Of a DNA stretch of 64,000 nt, positions 52,991 to 60,994 are shown in pieces. Positions within the stretch are counted from its first letter, which is position 1. Each line of letters starts with the position of its first letter. The notes under the pieces are model-generated. The model did no database searches. It had not been told where the DNA came from and worked only from the letters and a program-made list of their open reading frames with translations. The translations under genes were made by a program, and so were the position numbers. The DNA comes from Teretinema sp942493045 (GTDB lineage: Bacteria > Spirochaetota > Spirochaetia > Treponematales > Treponemataceae), in assembly GCA_942493045.1 (NCBI GenBank), contig OW818665.1:1984001-2048000 (forward strand), given 5' to 3'.

Positions 52991-53530
52991 ATGACAACTT
53001 TACAGGATAGCGCCCAATGGCGGGACTCAGTACGGAATATTATGACCTTCCGGTATCTCGGGGATGATGAACTGACAGCCTTGATACAAGCCGGAACCGT
53101 TCTTGAATACGACGGCGAAGAACCGATAGTACGCGAGGGGGAAATAGACCAATGTTTCTTCGGCATCCTCCGCGGAACAGTCAGCGTGTCCGTTCAGGAA
53201 AATGAGGGCAAAGATGTGTTTATCTGCGCCCTCGGCGCGGGCGAAGTTTTCGGAGAAGCCGGGTTTTTTCTGAAAATCAAACGCACGGCTTCGGTAATTG
53301 CCCAGGATAAAACGACGGTCTTTCGTTTGACCCGCGGCAGCCTCGCCAAATATATCCGCAGCCATCCGTCGGCCGGAAATAAAATACTGATGATTACCAT
53401 TTACGGCCTGTTGCGAAAGCTGCGCATGGCCAACCAGGAGCTGGCCTACGAGCGCAAATCGGATATGGCCCAAAGCGATATCGACGACCTGGTCAACGGC
53501 CTGCTCGAACATGAAGATGATCAGGGTTAG
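52991..53530 (+). CDS. Stand-alone cyclic-nucleotide-binding domain protein
   Basis: A 179-residue protein with one cNMP-binding beta-roll (~15-125). The phosphate-binding cassette is FGE (87-89) with R98-T99-A100, the residues that hold the cyclic phosphate. After it comes a helix and a short acidic tail (~145-179) with no DNA-binding HTH, so it is not a CRP-type transcription factor. It is probably a cAMP-responsive adaptor that signals by protein contact. Encoded ~1.3 kb from the ODP-cyclase promoter on the opposite strand, it is a likely receptor for that enzyme's product. Confidence 0.88.
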   Translation: MTTLQDSAQWRDSVRNIMTFRYLGDDELTALIQAGTVLEYDGEEPIVREGEIDQCFFGILRGTVSVSVQENEGKDVFICALGAGEVFGEAGFFLKIKRTASVIAQDKTTVFRLTRGSLAKYIRSHPSAGNKILMITIYGLLRKLRMANQELAYERKSDMAQSDIDDLVNGLLEHEDDQG

Positions 53531-53535
53531 TTTTC

Positions 53536-53766
53536 TTGTCCCCTAATTATGAATTCTTCGCGCACCGCGCTTGCGAATTCTACCCCTGCCACAAACTGGA
53601 AAACCAGAACTGTCTGTTCTGTTACTGTCCGCTCTACACTATGGACTGCGGCGGAAATTTCACCATGATCGGTGACGTCAAAGACTGTTCGGCATGTACC
53701 CTTGTGCATGAAAAGAGCGGGTGGTCCTATGTTCAGGAAAGACTCAAACGACGTGATAAAAAATGA
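53536..53766 (+). CDS. Cysteine-rich small domain protein
   Basis: A 76-residue protein matching the cysteine-rich small domain pattern: CEFYPCHK, NCLFCYCPLY, DCGGNF, DCSACTLVH, with nine Cys and conserved His, suggesting a metal-binding fold. The family has no established function; it often appears near cobalamin genes. It starts at a TTG 5 bp after the preceding stop, with AGGG upstream, so it is probably cotranslated with the cyclic-nucleotide-binding protein. No ATG or GTG is available at the N-terminus. Confidence 0.78.
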   Translation: MSPNYEFFAHRACEFYPCHKLENQNCLFCYCPLYTMDCGGNFTMIGDVKDCSACTLVHEKSGWSYVQERLKRRDKK

Positions 53767-53772
53767 AAGCGA

Positions 53773-55134
53773 CTATCCTTCCTGAGCGCGCCGCATATTC
53801 ATAATCTTATAGTTCAGCACCCGGCCGGAAACCCCGAGCAGCTCGGCGGCTTTTTTCTGACTGCCGCCGCAGCGCGAGAGGGCCTGCTCGATCAACTGCC
53901 GTTCGGCCTCCTCCAGGGTAATACCCTGAGGCGGGAGCGTGACGCCGACGTCAACAGTGTCCGCTGCTTCATCAATAAAAAAGAGATCAAGATCCTCGGG
54001 TGAAATGATATCACTATCGCTCATCAGCACAGCCCGCTCCAGGGTATTTTCCATCTCACGGATATTTCCGGGCCAGCGGTAATTTGTCAGAATCTCCATA
54101 GCTTCGGGGCTGAACCCCCGCACCGACTTGCGCAGCCGGGAACTGGAGCGCTTCAAAAAATACAGCAACAGCAGGCTGATGTCGCCCTCGCGCTCGCGCA
54201 GCGGCGGTAACCGGATGGAAATTACGTTCAGGCGGTAAAACAGATCCTCGCGGAACTGGCCTTCGCGCATCAGGCGCATCAGGTCCTTATTCGTCGCCGA
54301 AAGGATGCGCACATCGGTTTTGACGGTGGTATTGGAGCCCAGCCGCTCGAATTCTTTTTGCTGTAAGACTCGCAGCAGTTTCGCCTGGGTCACCAGGCTC
54401 ATGTCGGCGACTTCATCCAGAAAGATGGTGCCGCCGTTGGCGTGCTCGAAGCGGCCGACGCGCATGCGGTCCGCCCCGGTAAAGGCGCCCTTCTCGTATC
54501 CGAAGAGCTCGCTTTCCAAAAGCTGTTCCGGCAGGGCCGCGCAGTTCACGCTGACAAAGGGACCGGCTGAACGCAGACTGTCGCGGTGCAGGGTGCGGGC
54601 CACCAGTTCCTTTCCGGTACCGGTTTCCCCGAGAATGATCACGCTGACATCAATTTTTGCCACCCGCCCGATAACGCGGAATATTTTGCTGATCGCCGGG
54701 CTCTGACCGATAAACTCGCTGTACAGGTTGACGTTTTCCTCGAATTCCTCGGGAACGGTTCCCTGATTGCGCATATCTTCCAGGGCCCGTTTCACCTGAA
54801 AATGCAGCTCGGCGTCGTAAAAGGGCCGTTGCAGCACCCTGAAAACCAGAGGCGCCGTATCGCCGAGTTCATCCTGAATCTTCCGGTAGTCCGGGAAAAT
54901 TATGATCAAAGAGCAGGTCGGCAGCTTTTCCTTTATCTTGCGGATCAGGGAGCGGATATCCGTGCCGGGAATGTCCACGTCGCTGATGACCACGTCATAT
55001 GAGCTGGTATCCAGCAAGCGGAGGGCTTCGATATAGGAGGAGGCTTGACTGGTAGAATGGTCCAATCCGTTAAAAAACTGTGAAATATGGTCACAGGATT
55101 CCTCATCAGTATCAATGATCAGAATCTTTCCCAC
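53773..55134 (-). CDS. NtrC-family sigma-54 activator with atypical receiver
   Basis: A 453-residue regulator. The receiver keeps an acidic pair (DTDEE) and the phospho-acceptor Asp (VVISDVDIPGTD), but the switch Thr/Ser position is in IIIFPDYRK and the conserved Lys-Pro is Arg-Pro (LQRPFY), so normal phospho-signalling is doubtful. The AAA+ domain is intact (GETGTGKE, GAFTGAD, GGTIFLDEVADM) and a Fis-type HTH closes the protein. The start is a GTG with GGGAGG upstream rather than an earlier ATG (55170). It is flanked by the two cyclic-nucleotide-binding genes. No sigma-54 promoter is visible in the adjacent gap. Confidence 0.9.
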   Translation of the reverse strand: MGKILIIDTDEESCDHISQFFNGLDHSTSQASSYIEALRLLDTSSYDVVISDVDIPGTDIRSLIRKIKEKLPTCSLIIIFPDYRKIQDELGDTAPLVFRVLQRPFYDAELHFQVKRALEDMRNQGTVPEEFEENVNLYSEFIGQSPAISKIFRVIGRVAKIDVSVIILGETGTGKELVARTLHRDSLRSAGPFVSVNCAALPEQLLESELFGYEKGAFTGADRMRVGRFEHANGGTIFLDEVADMSLVTQAKLLRVLQQKEFERLGSNTTVKTDVRILSATNKDLMRLMREGQFREDLFYRLNVISIRLPPLREREGDISLLLLYFLKRSSSRLRKSVRGFSPEAMEILTNYRWPGNIREMENTLERAVLMSDSDIISPEDLDLFFIDEAADTVDVGVTLPPQGITLEEAERQLIEQALSRCGGSQKKAAELLGVSGRVLNYKIMNMRRAQEG

Positions 55135-55202
55135 GATACCTCCCTCGCTGGCGTCAGGATATCTTGCCAAAAAATGGTTAGTTTTCTATTATGTAGACGC
55201 TG

Positions 55203-55218
55203 TATCATAGCAGAGGTG
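55203..55218 (+). promoter_or_regulatory. -10 element ahead of a leaderless GTG (possible original start of the cNMP/HD-GYP gene)
   Basis: TATCAT (55203-55208) is 7 nt before GTG (55216-55218), the same geometry as other leaderless genes here. The GTG frame runs only nine codons before TAA, but joins the gene's frame if one base is added in the A-run near 55228-55233. Confidence 0.4.
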
Positions 55219-55277
55219 AGCATATCAAGAAAAGTACAACAATAAACAAGTTACGGGAAATTTCCTTTTTTTCAAAT

Positions 55278-56279
55278 ATGTCCGACGGCGATCTGCGTCA
55301 GATTAACGAGATAGTCACCGAGCACCTCTATGGCACCGATGACGTCATCATTGAGGAAAGAACCGAAGCTGACTGTTTTTTTATCATCCATAAGGGAAAA
55401 ATAGAAATCTCCAAGCGGTTTGAAGGCGGCGAAAAAGCCGTGCTTTCAATACAGAGCGACGGCGCTTTTTTCGGCGAGATGTCGATTCTGGACGAAGGCC
55501 GGCGCTCCGCCACGGTAACGGCCCTGGAACCGACTACCGTTCTGGAAATTCAAAAAAATGATTTCGAAAAACTGCTGTATATGGCTCCGGTTCTGGCCTA
55601 CCGGATACTGCGCGAACTCAGTACCCGTCTCCGCGAGACCGGCGCCCTGCTGGTATCCTTCCTCACCCAGAAAAACCGGCAGATGTACCGCTCCTATATC
55701 GATACTATCACGATGGTCGTACAGGCCATTGAGGAGCGCAATGCCCGGACTCAGGGCCACAACCGGCGAGTAACCCTGCTGTCCATGGGTATCGGCCGTG
55801 AACTGGGGTTAAAAGAAGAAGACATGCTGATATTGGAGCTGAGCGCACTGCTCCATGATCTGGGCATGCTCCGGATACCGGAGCACGTCATTTTCAAATC
55901 CACGCCGCTCAAAAAAGCGGAACTCGAGCTGGTGCATAAGCACCCGTTGGAGAGCATCAATATGATCAACAGCGTGCCGATGCTTCAGAAGGTCATTCCG
56001 CACATCCGCCACCATCATGAACACTACGACGGCTCCGGCTACCCGGACGGACTGGCCGGGGGTGAAATCCCGGTACTCAGCCGGATATTGGCGGTGGTTG
56101 ACGCCTATGAGGCCATGACCTGGGAGCGGCCTTACCGCACCCGCAAAACCGAGGAAGAAGCCCTTTCGGAAATAAAAACCCTCTCCGGCAGCCAATTTGA
56201 TCCGAAAGTGGTCGAAATTTTCGCCAAAGTACTCAGCTACAGCGAAGGCCCGCCGGTAGAAATCACGCCTATACAATAA
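55278..56279 (+). CDS. Cyclic-nucleotide-binding / HD-GYP c-di-GMP phosphodiesterase
   Basis: The part from the first ATG is 333 residues. The cNMP domain (~1-120) has FGE at 65-67 and an R-S-A cassette end at 76-78. The HD-GYP domain (~140-320) has H161, H193-D194, HHHEH (245-249) and GYP (254-256), a full catalytic set for hydrolysing c-di-GMP. This would let cAMP control c-di-GMP breakdown. In-frame codons upstream of the ATG encode KLREISFFSN, which looks like the normal start of a cNMP domain, yet no usual start codon exists there. The real protein may begin at the GTG at 55216 through a one-base frameshift. Confidence 0.88.
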   Translation: MSDGDLRQINEIVTEHLYGTDDVIIEERTEADCFFIIHKGKIEISKRFEGGEKAVLSIQSDGAFFGEMSILDEGRRSATVTALEPTTVLEIQKNDFEKLLYMAPVLAYRILRELSTRLRETGALLVSFLTQKNRQMYRSYIDTITMVVQAIEERNARTQGHNRRVTLLSMGIGRELGLKEEDMLILELSALLHDLGMLRIPEHVIFKSTPLKKAELELVHKHPLESINMINSVPMLQKVIPHIRHHHEHYDGSGYPDGLAGGEIPVLSRILAVVDAYEAMTWERPYRTRKTEEEALSEIKTLSGSQFDPKVVEIFAKVLSYSEGPPVEITPIQ

Positions 56280-56311
56280 ACCCGATACATAAAAAAGAAG
56301 GTGCAGAAACC

Positions 56312-57808
56312 ATGAATACCAGCGACTATCTTTTGGAAAAAGCCGAGGACGGAAAGACCGCCCTCATCGAAGCCGGCGGCAGCAGCAGCTATGCCGACCT
56401 CAAAAGAGCCGCCGCCCGACTGGCCGGCGAGCTCGCCGCGCTGGGGCTGAAACCGGGAGAGCGCGTCGGTATTCTTGGCGCGAATTCGCTGTTCTGGGTG
56501 GCATCGTATCTGGCGGTAATGAAAATGTCGCTGGTAGCCGTTCCCTTTTCTGTTACCCTGACCGCCGAAGACGCGCGCCGTAACGCCGAATGGGCCGACT
56601 GCAAGGCTGTGCTTATGGATCGCCGCCAAAAGCGGGCCTACGGCTCAGCCTTTCCGGATCAGGTAAAACTGATCTACGATGACGTACTCGGTACCGAAGG
56701 CGTTTCTCTGTGGCCGGAGAAGGTCAGCGGTTTTGACGCCTCTGCCGACGCCGCGCTGATGTTTACCTCCGGCACGACAGCCCGCCCCAAAGCTGTGCGC
56801 ATTACCCACGCCAACCTGCAATGCAACACCAATTCAATCATTGAATACCTCGACCTCAATAAAGACGACCGCATGCTGGTTATCCTGCCCTTTTTCTACT
56901 GCTTCGGCACCTCGCTGTTGCACACCCATCTGCGCGTCGGCGGCAGCCTGGCGGTCTGCAACAGCTTTACCTTCCCGGAAACAGCCTTGAATATGATGGA
57001 AACCCATCAATGTACCGGTTTTGCCGGCGTTCCCTCCTCTTTCCAGCTGCTGCTGCGCATCAGCAGCTTCAAAAATCGCAATCTCCCCCACCTGCGGCTG
57101 ATCCAGCAGGCCGGCGGCAAACTGCATGCCGTACTCATCGAGGAACTGCTGGAGTCCAAACCCCAGGCCAGGGTCTTTGTGATGTACGGCCAAACCGAAG
57201 CTACAGCCCGGCTTTCACATCTTCCGCCGGCGGATGTCCGACGCAAGCTGGGCTCGATCGGCAAGGGCATTCCCGGTGTGGAACTGCGCGTTCTGGATGA
57301 GAATGGACAGCCGATCAAACCCGGCGAGGTCGGCGAAATTTTCGCGCGCGGCGGCAATATTTCACCGGGCTACCTGAACGACAGCGAGGCTACGGCCGCC
57401 AAGTTCATTAACGGAGAACTGCGCACCGGCGACCTGGCCACCGTGGACGAGGAAGGCTATATTTTCGTGGTGGACCGCAAGGATGACTTTATTAAGTCCT
57501 GGGGCTACCGGGTCAGCAGCCAGGAAGTGGAATCCTGCGTTCTGGAAAACCAGGACGTCGTATCCGCCGCGGCTATCGGCGTGCCTAACCTGGCCTCCGG
57601 CGAGGCCATTCACGTTTTTATTACTGTGCGACCGGAAGCGACAGTCTTGGGCGAAACCATCATCGAATACTGTCATTCTAAACTGGGCAAACACATGGTT
57701 CCCGAGGCGGTGCATATCATTAAAGCCCTGCCGCTGAACTCCAACGGCAAGGTTGTTAAAAATGAACTGCGTAAAATGGCCGCGGAAATTAGCGGAACGC
57801 AGCTATAA
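56312..57808 (+). CDS. AMP-forming acyl-CoA synthetase/ligase
   Basis: A 498-residue ANL-superfamily enzyme. P-loop MFTSGTTARPKAV, YGQTEAT, GDLATVDEEGYIFVVDRKDDFIK (split by the hinge Asp), and the C-terminal catalytic Lys in LNSNGKVVKNEL. It adenylates a carboxylic acid and transfers it to CoA or a carrier protein. The substrate is unknown; the short C-terminus is like medium/long-chain or aryl-acid ligases. AGAAGG sets the start. A strong terminator follows. It is 32 bp downstream of the HD-GYP gene and may be cotranscribed with it. Confidence 0.92.
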   Translation: MNTSDYLLEKAEDGKTALIEAGGSSSYADLKRAAARLAGELAALGLKPGERVGILGANSLFWVASYLAVMKMSLVAVPFSVTLTAEDARRNAEWADCKAVLMDRRQKRAYGSAFPDQVKLIYDDVLGTEGVSLWPEKVSGFDASADAALMFTSGTTARPKAVRITHANLQCNTNSIIEYLDLNKDDRMLVILPFFYCFGTSLLHTHLRVGGSLAVCNSFTFPETALNMMETHQCTGFAGVPSSFQLLLRISSFKNRNLPHLRLIQQAGGKLHAVLIEELLESKPQARVFVMYGQTEATARLSHLPPADVRRKLGSIGKGIPGVELRVLDENGQPIKPGEVGEIFARGGNISPGYLNDSEATAAKFINGELRTGDLATVDEEGYIFVVDRKDDFIKSWGYRVSSQEVESCVLENQDVVSAAAIGVPNLASGEAIHVFITVRPEATVLGETIIEYCHSKLGKHMVPEAVHIIKALPLNSNGKVVKNELRKMAAEISGTQL

Positions 57809-57810
57809 AA

Positions 57811-57846
57811 AAAACCGGCCGCGCTATCCGCGGCCGGTTTTATTTC
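57811..57846. terminator. Strong bidirectional intrinsic terminator
   Basis: AAAACCGGCCGCG and CGCGGCCGGTTTT form a 13-bp stem with a 5-nt loop, followed by TATTTC; the A-run on the other side gives a T-run on the minus strand. It lies 2 bp after the ligase stop. Confidence 0.88.
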
Positions 57847-57887
57847 TACCCTTACAAACTCAGGCCAGAGTGCCGCTCAGGCCCTCT

Positions 57888-59417
57888 TTATTGCGTAACC
57901 ACCGAGAATGTCACCAATGACACCACAAGGGTAAGTATTGAGGTTACTAAAGGAACCCGGCGTTCGAGAAAATACCCCAGATCATTTTCACGAACGTGAA
58001 TATGATCCCCGGGAAGAATCGCCGCCGAGGAACGCTTACGTTTTCCATTCTGATCATAGACAATACAGGAGCGCAGCGTATTCCGGGATGGATCGGCCCC
58101 GCCGGCCAATATGATGTAGTACGCCGAAGTCGCTCCGGGCTTAAAGGGGACTTCACCGGGAATATAGACCGCGCCGGAAACCATCACGTTGTTTCTGACC
58201 GCGGGAATTACAATTCGATACCCTGCTGACAGGGGCAGGTCCGTGGACATGTCCGATCCAGACAGGAGGGCCTCTATATCAACGGGAACTCCGGAGCCGG
58301 TTTCATTAGAGGTGTAGCAGATAGCCGACCCGAGATCAGCCAGCTGGATAAATGAAGTACGGACATCCTGCAGTACGTCGGACAGCATTTGACCCTCGCG
58401 GATCGAATATTTAAAGCGTCCTCGTTCAATATCCGGTACTGTTGCTGTCAACCCAACGGACAGGGACTCTTCATTTAAAAGTGTCGAGGCGTCAGAATCT
58501 TCCTGATATCTGACCGCGCCCTCAAACCAGACGGAGGGCAGCTTTTCGTTTCTTCCGCGCACAATAACCGAATCGCCATCATTAAGTTCCAACTTCTGTT
58601 CATAAGCTGCTGGCAAGGAGACATAATCGGTTCGGTCCACAGCGCCGAGTCTACGATCCAGCCGAACACGGGTAGAGTCAGCCTGACTCGTTAAGCCGCC
58701 TCCAAAAGTCTCAATCAGATCAGATAAACTTTCGCTTTCAAGCAATTCATATCGACCCGGGCGCCGTACCTCACCTACGAGCAAAACGGTTTTCTCCGAA
58801 GGATGCAAAATGATTATATTACCCGGTTTGACCAGGGGGTCAGAACCGTTTTCGGCTGTGAGGGCGGCTCGTAACAAATCAAAACGGCGGGATTCACCGC
58901 CCGCCGCTACCAGTTCGACATTACGCAAAGAAATTGAACTGTTAATATAATCTGAGGTAACCTCGCTGAGGCGGGACAAACCCCATGCCGCGTAATATTG
59001 GATTCTTGAAGACCCATCCCGTATCGTAACCCGAAAAACGCCCGGAGCCACAATTGAAAGATCGGGCAGGCTATGGGAATAATTGCGGGATATCAATTCC
59101 TCAACCTTTTGCTTAAGCTGAAAGAAAACAAGTCCGTTTGTGTCCATCTTGCCGAAAACTCCCAGGCTTACAATTCCTGAGCCGTCAACCTGCACATCCA
59201 TACTGATCATCGTTCCGGCAGTTTGACGATAAGTTAATCGATAAATATCACCCAAGGTAACGGGATAATCGCGGCTCGATACCGCCAGTTGCAGACGTTC
59301 TGCTGCCAAAGTGCCTGCTGTCGGTTGGGCAAAACCGGTGGAAGAGGTTTGCTGGGCGGCAATAAACATCCCTCCCAGAATAAAGCAATACAGTATCAAG
59401 CCGATTTTTTTCAGCAT
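57888..59417 (-). CDS. Polysaccharide export protein with SLBB repeats (Wza-like)
   Basis: A ~509-residue exported protein. After a signal peptide (KKIGLILYCFILGGMFIAA) a poly-export domain (~30-120, YPVTLGDIYRLTYRQT) is followed by several SLBB/ubiquitin-like modules: VLLVGEVRRPGRYELLESESLSDLIE, SIREGQMLSDVLQDV and VMVSGAVYIPGEVPFKPGATSAYYIILAGGADP. A final TM (~485-505) reaches the C-terminus. It should form the outer-membrane/periplasmic part of a capsule or exopolysaccharide exporter. The start is the ATG at 59417 with AAGGA upstream; longer frames would overlap the divergent acpS gene. With the Wzz-like protein at the right edge it brackets a polysaccharide locus. Confidence 0.88.
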   Translation of the reverse strand: MLKKIGLILYCFILGGMFIAAQQTSSTGFAQPTAGTLAAERLQLAVSSRDYPVTLGDIYRLTYRQTAGTMISMDVQVDGSGIVSLGVFGKMDTNGLVFFQLKQKVEELISRNYSHSLPDLSIVAPGVFRVTIRDGSSRIQYYAAWGLSRLSEVTSDYINSSISLRNVELVAAGGESRRFDLLRAALTAENGSDPLVKPGNIIILHPSEKTVLLVGEVRRPGRYELLESESLSDLIETFGGGLTSQADSTRVRLDRRLGAVDRTDYVSLPAAYEQKLELNDGDSVIVRGRNEKLPSVWFEGAVRYQEDSDASTLLNEESLSVGLTATVPDIERGRFKYSIREGQMLSDVLQDVRTSFIQLADLGSAICYTSNETGSGVPVDIEALLSGSDMSTDLPLSAGYRIVIPAVRNNVMVSGAVYIPGEVPFKPGATSAYYIILAGGADPSRNTLRSCIVYDQNGKRKRSSAAILPGDHIHVRENDLGYFLERRVPLVTSILTLVVSLVTFSVVTQ

Positions 59418-59511
59418 TTTTACCATCCTTAATAAGTCATTCAGGGCAGCACCCGAATTTTCAAGTTGATTATACCCCAAAGAAATCATGGTAGCAACCT
59501 TAATGTAAATC

Positions 59512-59520
59512 TGATAAACT
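59512..59520 (+). promoter_or_regulatory. Extended -10, leaderless, for acpS
   Basis: TGA-TAAACT, then 6 nt to the ATG at 59527. No Shine-Dalgarno sequence. Confidence 0.5.
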
Positions 59521-59526
59521 GCAGCT

Positions 59527-59916
59527 ATGATTATAGGGATAGGTACAGATATCCTGGAAACAGACCGCATTCTGCGCTTGATTCAAAGCGGCGGAAACAA
59601 ATTCCTGGAACGGTGGTTTAGTCCCGAAGAAATCAAGTATTGTCAGGGAAAAACCAAGCCTTACATTCACTTTGCGGCCAGAATCTCGGCCAAAGAGGCA
59701 ATTGTTAAGGCAATCCGGATGCCTTCCGGAACCTTGATAACCTGGCAGTCAATTTCAGTCGAGCATGATCAAAACGGCGCCCCGCTGGCCGTCCTTAGCG
59801 GAAAGGTCCTAGAACGCTCCAGGGAATTGGGAGTTACCACATTGCACCTGAGCATTTCCCACACCGATCAATACGCAACGGCTACCGCGGTTGCCGAGGG
59901 TATTCCCCGCGCCTGA
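59527..59916 (+). CDS. acpS: Holo-[acyl-carrier-protein] synthase
   Basis: A 129-residue AcpS-type phosphopantetheinyl transferase that loads CoA's phosphopantetheine onto acyl carrier protein. Motifs: GIGTDILETDRI, FAARISAKEAIVKAI with the Mg-binding Glu, and HLSISHTDQYATATA. It lies divergent from the polysaccharide export gene and convergent with nadE, with its own predicted leaderless promoter. It is normally the single housekeeping AcpS. Confidence 0.94.
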   Translation: MIIGIGTDILETDRILRLIQSGGNKFLERWFSPEEIKYCQGKTKPYIHFAARISAKEAIVKAIRMPSGTLITWQSISVEHDQNGAPLAVLSGKVLERSRELGVTTLHLSISHTDQYATATAVAEGIPRA

Positions 59917-59941
59917 AAATCGAAACCAGAAACCGGTAAAT

Positions 59942-59979
59942 CTTCCACAGTCAATTACCAAAACAATTGACTGTGGAAG
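59942..59979. terminator. 15-bp perfect hairpin between acpS and nadE
   Basis: CTTCCACAGTCAATT (59942-59956) pairs exactly with AATTGACTGTGGAAG (59965-59979) around an 8-nt loop. Neither side has a strong T-run, so termination may be weak or factor-assisted. Confidence 0.5.
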
Positions 59980-59986
59980 TTACGAA

Positions 59987-60979
59987 CTAATGCGCGATTT
60001 CGGGAACGTCTCCGAACAAAACCGGATAACGATGCAAGTATTCAGTCGTTCTGCGCTTTTGGTCGATATCGCGGAAGACGCGCTGCACTTGCTCCTCGGT
60101 TAGTTTTACCGCCTCGGCAATTTGAGACAGCGGGATATTATTATTTTTTCCGTACAGGCACAGATCCATCAAATCATAAGGCAATGAGAAATAGAATTCT
60201 TCCTGTGACTGGGGCAGAGAATAGGTGTCGGTCGTAGGGGGTCTTTTGCGAATTTCTTCCGGTACGCCCAGGTACTCCGCCATTTGATACACTTGTGTCT
60301 TATACAGATGCGCGATCGGTTTAAAGTCGGCAGAGCCATCTCCAAGTTTTACGAAAAATCCCTGATCATACTCCAGCCGGTTCGGCGTGCCGGTGACAGC
60401 GTAATTAAGGCGGTCGCCATGGTGGTATTCCATCATTTTACGTACACGCTGCTTGAAATTTGTGGCGGCGACTATACCGAGATAAGCTTCAGTCGAACAG
60501 CGTATTTTAAATTCTTTGCCTTCCGGAGTCTGAATTACCAATGAATAAATCCGGAAGGAATCCGAATCCACAACGCTCGGCAGCACTATTTTGGCTTTAT
60601 AACCCGGCCCGAATTCCGGATAATCAATGCGAATCGAGTCATCCCTGCGGCGATAACACCCAGCCGCTTCCAGCATCGGAGATATTTCCTCTACTATCGA
60701 GTTGATGCCTAGAGAGTTGGTCAACAACTTGCTCAGCATAATCGTTTCAGAAGATGATTCTTTTTCGGGCATATGCAGTCCGAACACACGCTCTTTTCCA
60801 AGTGCACGCACGCAAAGGGCCGCTGAAACACTGGAGTCAATTCCACCGGAAACGGCGATAATAGCCCCTTTGCGCTTATTCTGAACCAGATAGGCACGAA
60901 TTCCGTCGCAGATCCGGTCTGCTTCTTTTTGCGCGTCAATAACCAATGAACCCCGTCCAAATTTTGCTTGTCCGCTCAT
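59987..60979 (-). CDS. nadE: NAD+ synthase family protein
   Basis: A 330-residue N-type ATP pyrophosphatase of the NadE family. It has SGGIDSS (PP-loop), ATNFKQRVRKMMEYHH and TGTPNRLEYDQGFFVKLGDGSADFKPIAHLYKTQVYQMA, in short form without the glutaminase domain, so it would use ammonia. Similar NadE paralogues occur beside asnB in surface-polysaccharide clusters, where an amidation role rather than NAD synthesis is possible. GGAG before the ATG sets the start, and it lies 15 bp after asnB. Confidence 0.85.
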   Translation of the reverse strand: MSGQAKFGRGSLVIDAQKEADRICDGIRAYLVQNKRKGAIIAVSGGIDSSVSAALCVRALGKERVFGLHMPEKESSSETIMLSKLLTNSLGINSIVEEISPMLEAAGCYRRRDDSIRIDYPEFGPGYKAKIVLPSVVDSDSFRIYSLVIQTPEGKEFKIRCSTEAYLGIVAATNFKQRVRKMMEYHHGDRLNYAVTGTPNRLEYDQGFFVKLGDGSADFKPIAHLYKTQVYQMAEYLGVPEEIRKRPPTTDTYSLPQSQEEFYFSLPYDLMDLCLYGKNNNIPLSQIAEAVKLTEEQVQRVFRDIDQKRRTTEYLHRYPVLFGDVPEIAH

Positions 60980-60994
60980 TACTTTTCTCCTCGT

